64,000 nt of DNA from an uncultured Oscillospiraceae bacterium (lineage in GTDB: Bacteria; Bacillota; Clostridia; Oscillospirales; Oscillospiraceae): NCBI GenBank assembly GCA_934589065.1, contig CAKTNN010000010.1, positions 1-64,000 on the forward strand, written 5' to 3'. The notes below the pieces were generated by a model. It saw only the letters and a list, made by a program, of their open reading frames with translations. It had not been told where the DNA came from and searched no databases. A program made the translations under genes and the position numbers. This document shows, piece after piece, positions 1-8,529 of the stretch. Position 1 is the stretch's first letter. Each line of letters opens with the position of its first letter.

Positions 1-381
1 GGCATCCTGGTTCCGCCCCCCCTGCGTTTCGACGTTCTGGAGGAGTGCATCAAGCGTCTGCCCGGCTTCCCCATCGTGCTCCACGGCTCTTCTTCCGTTC
101 CTCAGGAATTCGTGAAGATGGTCAATACCTACGGCGGCAATATGCCCGATGCCATCGGTATCCCCGAGGATCAGCTGCGTAAGGCTGCACAGCTGGCTGT
201 CTGCAAGATCAATATCGACTCCGATATCCGTCTTGCAATGACCGGCAACATCCGTAAGTACTTCTACGAGCATCCCGATCACTTCGATCCTCGCCAGTAC
301 CTGAAGCCCGCCCGTCAGGCTGTTAAGGACATGGTTGCCCACAAGATCGTTCACGTTCTGGGCTCCGACGGCAAGGCCTAA
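1..381 (+). CDS. fba: Class II fructose-bisphosphate aldolase, C-terminal part (5' truncated by the window)
   Basis: The frame is open from base 1 to the TAA at 379-381, giving the last 126 residues. The enzyme cleaves fructose-1,6-bisphosphate to dihydroxyacetone phosphate and glyceraldehyde-3-phosphate in cytosolic glycolysis. The fragment contains VLHGSSSVP, which matches the late zinc-ligand His/Ser region of class II aldolases, then VCKINIDSD, a phosphate/substrate-binding stretch typical of the family, and the usual helical C-terminus ending LGSDGKA. This tail resembles the longer clostridial class II type. A strong terminator follows 20 bases later, so it is the last gene of its transcript. 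The N-terminus and the other zinc ligands lie outside the window. Confidence 0.93.
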   Translation, partial: GILVPPPLRFDVLEECIKRLPGFPIVLHGSSSVPQEFVKMVNTYGGNMPDAIGIPEDQLRKAAQLAVCKINIDSDIRLAMTGNIRKYFYEHPDHFDPRQYLKPARQAVKDMVAHKIVHVLGSDGKA

Positions 382-401
382 TCGTCAATCCATTCTCCGA
401 A

Positions 402-432
402 ATCCCGCAGGATGATCCCTGCGGGATTTTTT
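402..432 (+). terminator. Rho-independent terminator after fba
   Basis: The stem AATCCCGCAGG / CCTGCGGGATT has a short loop and is followed by a T run. Confidence 0.9.
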
Positions 433-482
433 GCGTGCATCCCCTTCGCCAAATGGGAATCCGACGCGCAGATTTTCCTTCT

Positions 483-637
483 TCGTCATTGCGAACCAGC
501 GAGCAGACCACCTCCTCGTCATTGCGAGCCAGTGACCGATGTCACTGGCGTGGCAATCTTCCCCCGTTCAACCGAAGCAGCCGGTGCAGAAGAAAATTCC
601 TACACCAGTGATGCTCGTCACTGTCTCAAAATGACAG
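483..637 (+). repeat. Dispersed palindromic repeat, copy 1 (with duplicated left end)
   Basis: The copy starts with a truncated left end (cgtcattgcgaacc, then acctcc). A full left end follows with internal palindrome ccagtgac-cgat-gtcactgg, then ggcaatctt, a roughly 60-base middle, and a right end with palindrome-like cagtgatgctcgtcactg and closing aaatgacag. No start codon with a ribosome site is seen here. Together with the fba terminator and the rplU promoter and leader it fills the 430-base gap between fba and rplU. Confidence 0.8.
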
Positions 638-690
638 AACGGGGAGGGGCAGGAAAAACCGAAAAATACAAATATTTTCCGAAAAATCTG

Positions 691-719
691 TTGACTTTTC
701 AATCAAATGATGATAAAAT
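691..719 (+). promoter_or_regulatory. Promoter of the rplU operon
   Basis: TTGACT and TAAAAT are separated by 17 bases in an AT-rich stretch, placing the start of transcription near 726. Confidence 0.7.
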
Positions 720-725
720 AACCCA

Positions 726-811
726 GCCGCATTGAAAGGGCTTACAAGTGCTGCCCAAAAGCAGCCGCCTTTAGAGCGAGACTACACAATTAAAGTAGGT
801 GAAATGAAGAA
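726..811 (+). promoter_or_regulatory. 5' leader of rplU, possible L21 leader RNA
   Basis: About 85 transcribed bases precede rplU. They include a small hairpin GCTGC-ccaaaa-GCAGC (750-765) and an adenine-rich stretch before the ribosome site. Firmicutes commonly carry a conserved L21 leader at this place. I recognise it by position and general form only; a covariance-model hit would be needed to confirm it. Confidence 0.45.
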
Positions 812-1123
812 ATGAAGGCAGTTTTTGTTACCGGCGGTAAGCAGTATACCGTTGCCGAGGGTGATGTCCTGTTCATCGAAAAGCTGGGTGTTGAGGCCGA
901 GCAGACCGTGAAGTTCGATCAGGTTCTGGCTGTCCTGGACGGCGAGAATTCCAAGATCGGTGCTCCCGTTGTTGAGGGTGCTACCGTCGAGGCTAAGGTC
1001 GTTAAGAATGGCAAGGGCAAGAAGATCGACGTACTGAAGTACAAGGCTAAGAAGAACGAGAAGACCCACATCGGTCATCGTCAGCCCTACACCAAGGTCG
1101 AGATCACCAAGATCGCACTGTAA
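812..1123 (+). CDS. rplU: 50S ribosomal protein L21
   Basis: The 103-residue product has the usual L21 length. It opens [14 protein letters not shown] and closes with the RNA-binding tail [15 protein letters not shown], both diagnostic of bL21. The protein binds 23S rRNA in the large subunit. It is first in the conserved rplU-prp-rpmA-obgE block, downstream of a good promoter and an 85-base leader. The start is supported by the GTGAAATGAAGAA region upstream and by family length. Confidence 0.97.
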   Translation: MKAVFVTGGKQYTVAEGDVLFIEKLGVEAEQTVKFDQVLAVLDGENSKIGAPVVEGATVEAKVVKNGKGKKIDVLKYKAKKNEKTHIGHRQPYTKVEITKIAL

Positions 1124-1126
1124 GTT

Positions 1127-1450
1127 ATGACCAGAGTTGAATTTACTACGGAAGACGACCGAATCACCGGATTCACCGTCTCCGGACACAGCGGCTATGC
1201 CGAAGCGGGCAGCGATATCGTCTGCGCCGCCGTCAGCGCTGCTGTTGCCATGGCTGAGGCCACCATCAATGATGTGTGCGGCGCAAAGGCCAAGGTTCGG
1301 GTCAAGGATGCGGAGGCCCGCATCAGTCTGACCCTCCCCACAAGCTGCGATGAAGAAGAAAGCGTTCAGGCGGTACTTTCCGGCATGATGCTTTATCTGT
1401 GCAGCCTGCGGGATGAATATCCTGACAACATCGAAGTTTTGGAGGTGTAA
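1127..1450 (+). CDS. prp: Ribosomal-processing cysteine protease Prp
   Basis: The 107-residue product belongs to the Prp (YsxB) family. The signature [19 protein letters not shown] gives the catalytic pair His21 and Cys33. In Firmicutes Prp removes an N-terminal extension from ribosomal protein L27. The gene sits between rplU and rpmA, 3 bases after the rplU stop, and the L27 encoded next does carry the extension with a matching FFAHHKGG site. That makes the functional assignment strong for a small protein. Confidence 0.93.
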   Translation: MTRVEFTTEDDRITGFTVSGHSGYAEAGSDIVCAAVSAAVAMAEATINDVCGAKAKVRVKDAEARISLTLPTSCDEEESVQAVLSGMMLYLCSLRDEYPDNIEVLEV

Positions 1451-1454
1451 TAGT

Positions 1455-1736
1455 ATGCTGAAGATTGGTATTCAGTTCTTCGCTCACCACAAGGGCGGCG
1501 GTTCCACCAAGAACGGTCGTGATTCCGAGTCCAAGCGTCTGGGCTGCAAGCGTGCTGACGGTCAGTTCGTTCTGGCTGGCAACATCCTGGTTCGCCAGAG
1601 AGGCACCCACATCCATCCCGGCACCAATGTTGGTATCGGCAAGGATGATACCCTGTTTGCCCTGATTGACGGCACCGTCAAGTACGAGCGCATGGGCAAG
1701 GATCGTCGGAAGTGCTCCGTTTACGCTGAGCAGTAA
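1455..1736 (+). CDS. rpmA: 50S ribosomal protein L27 with cleavable N-terminal extension
   Basis: The 93-residue product starts [16 protein letters not shown], the Firmicutes form of bL27. Prp is expected to cut after the FF pair so that the mature protein begins AHHKGG and can reach the peptidyl-transferase centre. The body contains [13 protein letters not shown] and [10 protein letters not shown], both typical of L27. The start is set by GGAGG 10 bases upstream and by the length of the extension. It lies 4 bases after prp and is followed by a terminator. Confidence 0.97.
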   Translation: MLKIGIQFFAHHKGGGSTKNGRDSESKRLGCKRADGQFVLAGNILVRQRGTHIHPGTNVGIGKDDTLFALIDGTVKYERMGKDRRKCSVYAEQ

Positions 1737-1753
1737 GACAAGCCTATGAAACG

Positions 1754-1787
1754 AAGGACTGCTGCGTATCAAGCGGCAGTCCTTTTT
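1754..1787 (+). terminator. Terminator after rpmA
   Basis: The stem AAGGACTGC / GCAGTCCTT is followed by six T. It partly separates obgE from the ribosomal-protein genes. Confidence 0.88.
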
Positions 1788-1950
1788 TCTGGGCAGCAGC
1801 AGAAAACTGTCCTTCCGGTTTTCCACTGCTGCTTTTGCGAATGTGATGTTTTGCTGTTCGTGTTGTATTGGATAATTGGGTGGCAGAGAAAAGGAAATGT
1901 ATATTGCTTCTTTTTCTGTGTCACCCTTCCACAAGAACAGGAGGTATACT

Positions 1951-3225
1951 ATGTTTGTAGATAAGGTACGAATTACGGTTTGCGGCGGACGGGGCGGCGA
2001 CGGTGCCGTGGCCTTCCACCGGGAAAAATATGTGGCCTCCGGCGGGCCGGATGGCGGCGACGGCGGTCACGGCGGCAGCGTGATTTTGCGGGTAAATGAT
2101 AACCTGTCTACGCTGCTGGATTTCCGCTATAAGCGGAAGTACTCCGCCCAGGCGGGCATGAATGGCCTGGGCCGGAATATGAGCGGCAAGCGGGGAGAGC
2201 CCCTGGTGATCGAAGTGCCCCGGGGAACCGTTGTCCGGGATGCGGAAACCAACCAGATTATTGTGGATATGTCCACCGGGGAGGACTTTGTCATTGCCAA
2301 GGGCGGACGGGGCGGCTGGGGCAATGCCCACTATGCCACCGCTACCCGGCAGGTGCCCCGGTTTGCCAAGGTTGGCCTGAAGGGCCAGGAGCGGGACGTG
2401 ATCCTGGAGCTGAAGCTCCTGGCAGACGTGGGACTGGTGGGATTCCCCAATGTGGGTAAATCCACCCTCTTGTCCGTCACCTCCAACGCCCGGCCGAAGA
2501 TTGCCAACTATCACTTTACCACCCTGTTCCCCAACCTGGGGGTCATCTACGTGGATGAGGGCGTTTCCTTCGTCATGGCGGATATCCCCGGCATCATTGA
2601 GGGCGCTGCGGAGGGCGCGGGCCTGGGTCACGATTTCCTGCGGCACATTGACCGCTGCCGACTGCTGGTTCACGTTGTGGATGTTTCCGGCAGCGAGGGA
2701 AGAGATCCTGTGGAGGATTTTAACGCCATTTGTGATGAGCTGGCAAACTACAGCGTGGATCTGAGCAACCGGCCCATGATCGTGGCTGCCAACAAGATCG
2801 ATCTGCTTCCCCCGGACAGCGATAATCTCCAGCGCCTTCGGGCCTGTGTAGAGGCTGCCGGCTGTGAGCTCTACGAAATTTCCGCCGGAACCACCCAGGG
2901 AACCCGGAACCTGATGCGGGTGGTGGCAGAAAAGCTGCGTTCTCTGCCTCCGGTGACCATTTACGAGCCGGAGTATGTGGAGCAGCAGCCTGAGGCGGGA
3001 GATCCTCAGGAGCTCACCGTTGAGCACCTGGGCTCTACCTGGGTCATTACCGGCACTTGGCTGGAGCGGCTGGTGCAGAACATCAATTTTGACGACTACG
3101 AGTCCCGGAATTACTTTGATCAGATGCTCCGCAAATCCGGCCTGTTTGCCCGCCTGGAAGAAATGGGCATTCAGGATGGCGACACCGTGGATATTTACGA
3201 TTTGCAGTTTGAATATATGCGCTGA
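1951..3225 (+). CDS. obgE: GTPase Obg/CgtA
   Basis: The 424-residue product has the three Obg domains: the glycine-rich N-terminal fold (about 1-158, with GGRGGDGAVAFHREK and GGRGGWGNAH), the G domain (P-loop GFPNVGKST at 164-172, switch DIPG, NKID), and the C-terminal OCT domain ending DTVDIYDLQFEY. Obg acts on the 50S subunit and in stress signalling. The ATG at 1951 is chosen because AGGAGG lies 7 bases upstream and family alignments begin MFVDKV. Upstream in-frame codons would add a non-conserved tail. Its position after rpmA is the usual one. Confidence 0.97.
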   Translation: MFVDKVRITVCGGRGGDGAVAFHREKYVASGGPDGGDGGHGGSVILRVNDNLSTLLDFRYKRKYSAQAGMNGLGRNMSGKRGEPLVIEVPRGTVVRDAETNQIIVDMSTGEDFVIAKGGRGGWGNAHYATATRQVPRFAKVGLKGQERDVILELKLLADVGLVGFPNVGKSTLLSVTSNARPKIANYHFTTLFPNLGVIYVDEGVSFVMADIPGIIEGAAEGAGLGHDFLRHIDRCRLLVHVVDVSGSEGRDPVEDFNAICDELANYSVDLSNRPMIVAANKIDLLPPDSDNLQRLRACVEAAGCELYEISAGTTQGTRNLMRVVAEKLRSLPPVTIYEPEYVEQQPEAGDPQELTVEHLGSTWVITGTWLERLVQNINFDDYESRNYFDQMLRKSGLFARLEEMGIQDGDTVDIYDLQFEYMR

Positions 3226-3231
3226 TTTTCC

Positions 3232-3263
3232 GGCCCCTGACGCTTCCGCGCCAGGGGCTTTTT
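3232..3263 (+). terminator. Terminator after obgE
   Basis: The stem GGCCCCTG / CAGGGGC is followed by TTTTT. Confidence 0.85.
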
Positions 3264-3287
3264 GCCCATGGAATCTTCCGCTCCCCC

Positions 3288-3316
3288 TTGAAGAAAAACC
3301 TCCCATCGTATATAAT
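3288..3316 (+). promoter_or_regulatory. Promoter of the ymdB-like operon
   Basis: TTGAAG and TATAAT are separated by 17 bases, with a predicted start about 25 bases before the gene. Confidence 0.75.
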
Positions 3317-3347
3317 ATTCGAAAACCGATAGAAACGGAGTTTTACC

Positions 3348-4124
3348 ATGGAATTTAAGGTTCTGGCAGTGGGAGATGTGGTGGGCGAGCCGGGAATGGA
3401 AAGGGTTCGCCGGGATTTGCGGAAGCTCATCCGAAAAACCGGGGCGGATTTTACGGTGGTTAACGGAGAAAACGCCAGCGTGGTGGGCATAACCCCCAAC
3501 CAGGCGGAGGATATTCTGGATGCCGGGGCGGATGTTGTCACCCTGGGAAACCACAGCTTCGGCAAGCGGGAGATCGTATCCTACCTGGATGATTCCACCC
3601 GGATTCTTCGCCCGGCGAACTTCGCTCCCCAGGCCCCGGGCATTGGCTGGCAGGTGTACGAAACGAGAGCCGGAGATGTGGCGGTCATCGACCTCATCGG
3701 GCGGGTCAATATGGATTATACTCCGGATAACCCCTTTCTGCTGGTGGATAAAATCCTGAAAAAAGTGGATACTTCTCTCATTTTGGTGGAATTCCATGGG
3801 GAGGCCACCTCGGAAAAGCTTGCCATGGGCTATTATCTGGATGGAAGGGTCAGCGCGGTTTGGGGAACCCATACCCATGTGCCCACGGCGGATGCCCGCA
3901 TTCTGCCCAAGGGAACGGGCTACGTCACCGATCTGGGCATGACGGGCCCAAGGGAGTCCGTGCTGGGGATTCGCCCGGAATTGTCCATTGCCAGATTCCG
4001 GGGGGATTTGACGGAGCGCTACCGCTGGGCAGAGGGCCCAACCAAACTGGAAGCCGCGCTGTTTACCTTGGATGCAGCTACCGGAAAATGCCTGAGGGCA
4101 GAAAGGGCTGACCTATGGGACTGA
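3348..4124 (+). CDS. YmdB-like (TIGR00282 family) metallophosphoesterase
   Basis: The 258-residue product matches the YmdB family of 2',3'-cyclic nucleotide 2'-phosphodiesterases in length. Metal-binding motifs are GDVVGEPG near the start, NGENAS, GNHSFGK (the family usually has GNHTW or similar), VEFHGEATSEK and GTHTHVPTAD. In Bacillus YmdB affects biofilm and motility decisions through RNA or cyclic-nucleotide turnover; that role here is inferred. It opens a three-gene transcript with the next two genes, overlapping the second by 10 bases. A good promoter stands 32 bases upstream. Confidence 0.87.
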   Translation: MEFKVLAVGDVVGEPGMERVRRDLRKLIRKTGADFTVVNGENASVVGITPNQAEDILDAGADVVTLGNHSFGKREIVSYLDDSTRILRPANFAPQAPGIGWQVYETRAGDVAVIDLIGRVNMDYTPDNPFLLVDKILKKVDTSLILVEFHGEATSEKLAMGYYLDGRVSAVWGTHTHVPTADARILPKGTGYVTDLGMTGPRESVLGIRPELSIARFRGDLTERYRWAEGPTKLEAALFTLDAATGKCLRAERADLWD

Positions 4125-5179
4125 CATTGATACATACAGCGGATCTGCATTTGGATTCTCCCTTCGGCGGGTTTTCGGAGGAAGCGAGCCGCTTTTTAAG
4201 GCAAGCTCAGGCCGCCATCCCGCAGCTTTTGGCTGACTGCTGCCGCAGCCAGGGGGCGGAGCTCCTGCTGCTGGCGGGGGATGTATTCGATGGCCCATAC
4301 CGCCGGGAAACGGCTGTGGCTCTGGCACAGAATCTGGAAGAATGCGCCGTTCCCGTGTTTATCGCACCGGGAAATCATGATTATCTAAGCCCGGATTCCC
4401 CGTGGGAACGGGAAAACTGGCCTTCCAATGTGCATATTTTCCGGGGAAACCTGAGCTATGTGGATTTGCCGGAGCTGGAAACCCGGGTTTATGGCGGCGG
4501 CTATACCGCCATGGATTGCCCGGGGCTATTGGAGGGCTTTCGGGCGCAGCGGGTGTATCCCCATACCGTTGGGGTGCTCCACGGGGATGCCACCCAGGCA
4601 AAGTCCCCTTACTGTCCCGTTACAGCGCCTCAGATTGCGGCATCCGGCCTGGACTATCTGGCTCTGGGCCATATCCACCAGGCTGGGAGCCTGCGCAGCG
4701 GCAGTACGCTGTGCGCCTGGCCCGGCTGCCCCATGGGAAGAGGCTGGGATGAAACGGGAGCAAAGGGCATTCTCAAGGTCACCCTGGAGCAATCCCCTAA
4801 GGTGACGCCCATTCCGCTGGGGCTGCCCAGATTCCAGGCGGAGACGGTATCCATAGAGGAGCCGGAGGCGCTGGATGGTCTGCTGCCTGCCGTTCCCAGC
4901 GAGGATTTTTACAGAATTACCCTGACGGGAAGCGGAGCGGTTTCCATCCCTGGGCTTTTGCAGAAATATGCCCGCTTTCCTCATTTGGAATTTCGGGATC
5001 GTACCCGGCCCAAGGAGGATGTATGGACCAGGGCGGGGCAAGATAGCTTTCAGGGGGTGTTTTTCCAGCTCCTTTCCCAGGCAAAACAGGAAGCAGACGC
5101 CACAGAACGGGAAAAAATTGACCTGGCGGCGGAATTGACCCGCAAGATTTTAGACGGGGAGGAGGTGGCGCTGCCGTGA
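4115..5179 (+). CDS. DNA repair exonuclease subunit, SbcD/YhaO-like metallophosphoesterase
   Basis: The 354-residue product has a calcineurin-like phosphoesterase fold: HTADLHLDSPF, LLAGDVFDG, APGNHDYL, LHGD and GHIHQAG supply the two-metal site. The shape matches YhaO/SbcD (Mre11-type) nucleases, which work with an SMC-like ATPase. The next gene is such an ATPase and overlaps it by 4 bases (GTGA), so the two very probably form a complex. Its own start lies within the end of the preceding gene, with ribosomes likely re-initiating. The true substrate (DNA ends or hairpins) is inferred from family. Confidence 0.86.
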   Translation: MGLTLIHTADLHLDSPFGGFSEEASRFLRQAQAAIPQLLADCCRSQGAELLLLAGDVFDGPYRRETAVALAQNLEECAVPVFIAPGNHDYLSPDSPWERENWPSNVHIFRGNLSYVDLPELETRVYGGGYTAMDCPGLLEGFRAQRVYPHTVGVLHGDATQAKSPYCPVTAPQIAASGLDYLALGHIHQAGSLRSGSTLCAWPGCPMGRGWDETGAKGILKVTLEQSPKVTPIPLGLPRFQAETVSIEEPEALDGLLPAVPSEDFYRITLTGSGAVSIPGLLQKYARFPHLEFRDRTRPKEDVWTRAGQDSFQGVFFQLLSQAKQEADATEREKIDLAAELTRKILDGEEVALP

Positions 5180-7305
5180 TCATCCATTCCATGACAGCCT
5201 CCTTTGGAAAGCTTAAGGGGGAAACCCTGACTTTACAGCCCGGACTCAATGTGATTTCCGGGGAAAACGAATGGGGTAAGAGCACCTGGTGCGCCTTCCT
5301 CCTGGCGATGCTCTACGGCCTGGAAACCAGAATCAAGTCTACCAAAACCACGCTTGCCCCCAAGGAGCGCTATGCCCCCTGGACGGGCAGCGCCATGTCC
5401 GGCAAGCTGGAAATCTCCTGGCAGGGCAAAGACATCACCATCGAGCGCAGCAGTAAGGGCAGAACTCCCATGGGGGAGTTCCGGGCCTACGAAACTGCCT
5501 CCGGTCTTGCGGTGCCGGAGCTTACGGCGGAGAACTGCGGCCTGACCCTTTTGGGAGTGGAGCGGGATGTGTTTGTAAGGGCCGGATTCATCCGCCAGTC
5601 GGATTTGCCTGTGGCGGGGAGCGAGGCTCTCCGGGCAAGGCTGACGGCCCTGGTCACCACGGGAGACGATACGGGGGACGCCAAGCGCCTTGCGGAAAAG
5701 CTGAAGGAACTGAAAAACAAGTGTAAGTATAATAAATCGGGACTTCTTCCCCAGGCACAGGCCCAGCTGGCCCAGCTGGAGGAGAAGCTTCAGGAATATG
5801 ATGCCCTGGAAAGCCGCTGCGCAGAAGTTTCTGCCCGACTGCAGGAGGCGGAAAGCTTTGCCAAACGCCTGGAAAACCATCTGCGGGTTCTGGAAAATGC
5901 CCAGGCTGAGCAGGATGCCCGGCAGGTTGCCCAGGCCCGCCGTGCCCTGGAGAAAGCAAACAGGGAAAAAGAACGGTTGGAGGAATTCTGCCGGGAGCTT
6001 CCCACCCGTCAGGAGGCCCAGAAGCGCCTGAGAGAGCTTTCAGACTATGTAGCTGCCTGGGATGCCGCCATCAAGGGGAAGAATGCCCTGGAGCCGGAAC
6101 CGGAGAAGGTGGAGTGCCTTCCCGCCTTCCGGGGGCTCAGCGCCAAGGAGGCCCAGGTAAAGGCGGAGACGGATGCCGCCGCCTATCGGGATTCCGTGGG
6201 AAAATTTGCCCTGCTGCTGTGCATTCTCGGCGTGCTTGCGGTGGCAGGGGGCGGAGCCCTTGCCTTGCTTGTCCACCTGACCGTTCCGGGCCTTGCCCTT
6301 TGCGGCGTTGGCGCAGTGCTCCTGGGTGGGGCACTGCTGTGCAGCGGCAAGGGAAAAGGCAAGCTGGAAGAGCTGGGAAAGGGTTACGGAACCTCGGACT
6401 GGAAGCAGTGGCCCGAACTGGCTGACCGGTATGCCGCCCAGCAAATGGAGTACGAAGCCGCCTTTGAAAGCTGGAATCGGCGGAAAACCGCCCTGGAAAA
6501 CCGGCTGCAGGAGCTCACCGCCCAGAAAGAAACCCTGTGCGAGGGCCGGGAGCTGGGGGAGATGGAATCTCTGTGCCGTCAGGTGCTGGACAGCTGGGAT
6601 CGATTGGATGCCGCTGCACTGCAGGCCCTCCAGGCCCAGGAGCACCTGAATACGCTGCTTTCCATGGCCCGCGCCGCAACCCAAACCGGGGCGGATGACC
6701 TGAATCTTACCTGGGAGCAAACCCAGTCCAACCTGAAAAAGACCCGGGAAGACCTGGCAAACCTGCGCCACGATCTTGGGGTCTGCAAGGGCCGTATGGA
6801 GAGCCTGGGGCAAAAGGACAGCCTGCAGCGGCAGCTGGAAGAAGTAGAGGCCAGAGTGGCGAAGCTGCAAAATACGTACGATGCCCTGACCCTGGCCCAG
6901 GAAACTCTGACGGAGGCCACACAGATTTTGCAGCGGCGGTTTGCCCCCCGCATTTCCGATCTGGCAGGGGGCTATATGGAAGAACTGACCCAGGGCCGGT
7001 ACAGCCGGATCACTCTGACGGAGGATCTGACGGTTTTGGCCTGCGCTCAGGATGAAACGGTGGTGCGGGAAGCCCTGTGGCGCAGTGACGGTACGATGGA
7101 TCAGCTGTATCTATCCCTGCGTTTGGCCCTGTCCGAGGTGCTGACTCCCGATGCTCCCCTGGTTTTGGACGATGCTCTGGTGCGCTTTGACGACAGAAGG
7201 CTGAGAGCCGCGGTAAAAGTATTGGGGAAGCAGAATAAGCAGATTCTGCTCTTTACCTGTCAGAGCCGGGAGAAAAAGGCGCTGGAAGAAATCCGCAGGT
7301 CGTAA
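5176..7305 (+). CDS. SbcC/YhaN-like AAA ATPase with a membrane hairpin inside the coiled coil
   Basis: The 709-residue product has an N-terminal P-loop SGENEWGKST (28-37), long coiled-coil stretches, a hydrophobic double-membrane segment at about 343-390 flanked by coil, a signature-like SDGTMDQLYLSLRLA (about 637-651) and Walker B PLVLDDALVRFDD (about 661-673). This is the Rad50/SbcC plan, with the membrane insert known from YhaN-type proteins. It should pair with the nuclease encoded just upstream. Translation starts at GTG 5176 inside the upstream stop. Its 3' end overlaps by 53 bases a gene on the other strand. Confidence 0.85.
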   Translation: MIIHSMTASFGKLKGETLTLQPGLNVISGENEWGKSTWCAFLLAMLYGLETRIKSTKTTLAPKERYAPWTGSAMSGKLEISWQGKDITIERSSKGRTPMGEFRAYETASGLAVPELTAENCGLTLLGVERDVFVRAGFIRQSDLPVAGSEALRARLTALVTTGDDTGDAKRLAEKLKELKNKCKYNKSGLLPQAQAQLAQLEEKLQEYDALESRCAEVSARLQEAESFAKRLENHLRVLENAQAEQDARQVAQARRALEKANREKERLEEFCRELPTRQEAQKRLRELSDYVAAWDAAIKGKNALEPEPEKVECLPAFRGLSAKEAQVKAETDAAAYRDSVGKFALLLCILGVLAVAGGGALALLVHLTVPGLALCGVGAVLLGGALLCSGKGKGKLEELGKGYGTSDWKQWPELADRYAAQQMEYEAAFESWNRRKTALENRLQELTAQKETLCEGRELGEMESLCRQVLDSWDRLDAAALQALQAQEHLNTLLSMARAATQTGADDLNLTWEQTQSNLKKTREDLANLRHDLGVCKGRMESLGQKDSLQRQLEEVEARVAKLQNTYDALTLAQETLTEATQILQRRFAPRISDLAGGYMEELTQGRYSRITLTEDLTVLACAQDETVVREALWRSDGTMDQLYLSLRLALSEVLTPDAPLVLDDALVRFDDRRLRAAVKVLGKQNKQILLFTCQSREKKALEEIRRS

Positions 7306-7948
7306 GCTCCGGATAGAGCCCCAGAAGACTGTGGACGCCCCAGCTTTCCAGCCGGGAGACGAGACTTTTCAAATCCTCTTCCGTGCGCCATAGAGAAAAG
7401 GAAACCCGCTCCGGCGATTCCACTGCCACGGTGTAGTGGCAGAATAGAGCCGCGTCCCGAAACTCCGGCGCACTTACCTGTGTGCCGTCCTGTGCCGTAC
7501 AGCCTGCAGGGGTAAGGATCAGCGTTTTTGCCAACGGGGCAAAATCCAGCCAGATTTCCCTTTTTTTCCAGGGGGTAAGCCAGCTTTCCGGGGCTTCCTC
7601 CGGGGGGATGGGCGGCAGAAATACAGGGCCGGAGTCTCCGGCGTATTCCGGCGGGACAGCGACGGGGCAGGGAAGACAGGCGCGCAGCTTTTCCACAAAG
7701 TCCTGCAGCCCCGGCTGATGCTTCCTTTGAAAGTCCAGCACCACACCCTTGACGTTTTGTACCAATGGCAGGAGCAGTTCGGCAATGGCCTCAGGGTTCT
7801 GATTGCCGTAAGGCGTGCTGTCGGTCAAAACCGGCAAAACGTTTTCCGGAAAATAGTCCGGGGGCATTTTGGTAAAGGGGCAGAAGAGCCACGCCCTTCC
7901 ATAAGGGGACGGCAGCGCCTCCGGGGCCAGGGCAAGGTAAAAATCCAT
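7253..7948 (-). CDS. Protein of unknown function
   Basis: The 231-residue product is not recognised. ATG at 7948 is preferred over an in-frame TTG six bases upstream because AAGGAGG lies at proper spacing from the ATG. The sequence is proline- and aromatic-rich, has no signal peptide and no clear membrane segment, and alternates short hydrophobic strands (VKGVVLDF, EIWLDF, KTLILTP, HSLLGLYPE) with helices. That resembles a degenerate barrel, with VVLDF faintly recalling GH18-type proteins; this is a guess. It converges on and overlaps the end of the SbcC-like gene by 53 bases and diverges from the YqeG-type gene. Confidence 0.6.
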   Translation of the reverse strand: MDFYLALAPEALPSPYGRAWLFCPFTKMPPDYFPENVLPVLTDSTPYGNQNPEAIAELLLPLVQNVKGVVLDFQRKHQPGLQDFVEKLRACLPCPVAVPPEYAGDSGPVFLPPIPPEEAPESWLTPWKKREIWLDFAPLAKTLILTPAGCTAQDGTQVSAPEFRDAALFCHYTVAVESPERVSFSLWRTEEDLKSLVSRLESWGVHSLLGLYPELTTCGFLPAPFSPGSDR

Positions 7949-7976
7949 GGACAAACCCTCCTTTCCGTGGTATACT
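7948..7976 (+). promoter_or_regulatory. Promoter of the YqeG-type phosphatase operon
   Basis: TGGACA and TATACT are separated by 17 bases, with a TGG extension before the -10. It overlaps the start codon of the divergent unknown gene. Confidence 0.55.
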
Positions 7977-8025
7977 TACCTTCTGGATTGTGTTCCTCCT
8001 ATTCTATGGACAAAGGAGACCGTGT

Positions 8026-8529
8026 ATGTCCCTTTCTTTTCTGCCCGGGCTCATTACGCCGGCGCTTACCGATTTGACCCCGGAAATGCTTTCAAACCGG
8101 GGCATTCATCTGCTGATGATGGATTTTGACAATACCATCGTTCCCTATACGACGGATGTTCCCACCCCACGGATGAAAAGCTGGCTGGAAGAAATGAATG
8201 CTTCCCCGGTGAAAATTGCCATTGTTTCCAACAGCAAGAATAACCGCCTGATTGCCTTCTGTGAGAAGTACTCCCTGGACTACATTATGCGGGCCCACAA
8301 GCCCTCAGCCAAGGGACTGCGGGAATGCATGGCCCGGTTCGGCTTTTCGCCGGAGGAGTCTGCCATTGTGGGGGATCAGATCTTCACGGATACCCTGGCC
8401 GGCAACCTGGCGGGGGTGACCCCGATCCTTGTGAAGGCCATTGATAATCATACAATCTGGCTGAAAGCCAGGCACGTTTTAGAGCTGCCCTTTATCTTCG
8501 CAGCGAGAAAAAGGAGAATCGATTTATGA
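8026..8529 (+). CDS. YqeG family HAD (IIIA-type) phosphatase
   Basis: The 167-residue product has HAD motif I DFDNTIV, motif II IVSNS, a motif III lysine region (RAHKPSAKGL) and motif IV GDQIFTDTLAGN. These place it in the YqeG branch (predicted phosphatidylglycerophosphatase-like or ribosome-linked in Firmicutes). ATG 8026 is chosen because AAAGGAG lies 7 bases upstream; upstream in-frame codons fall within the promoter region. Its stop overlaps the next start (ATGA), so translation is likely coupled to the peptidase gene. Confidence 0.88.
   Translation: MSLSFLPGLITPALTDLTPEMLSNRGIHLLMMDFDNTIVPYTTDVPTPRMKSWLEEMNASPVKIAIVSNSKNNRLIAFCEKYSLDYIMRAHKPSAKGLRECMARFGFSPEESAIVGDQIFTDTLAGNLAGVTPILVKAIDNHTIWLKARHVLELPFIFAARKRRIDL

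Noticed and set aside
412..735. Open frame through the repeat before rplU
   Set aside because: It consists of terminator, repeat and promoter sequence; the product is low-complexity.
1921..3306. Long open frame opposite obgE
   Set aside because: Shadow of the clearly conserved obgE frame.
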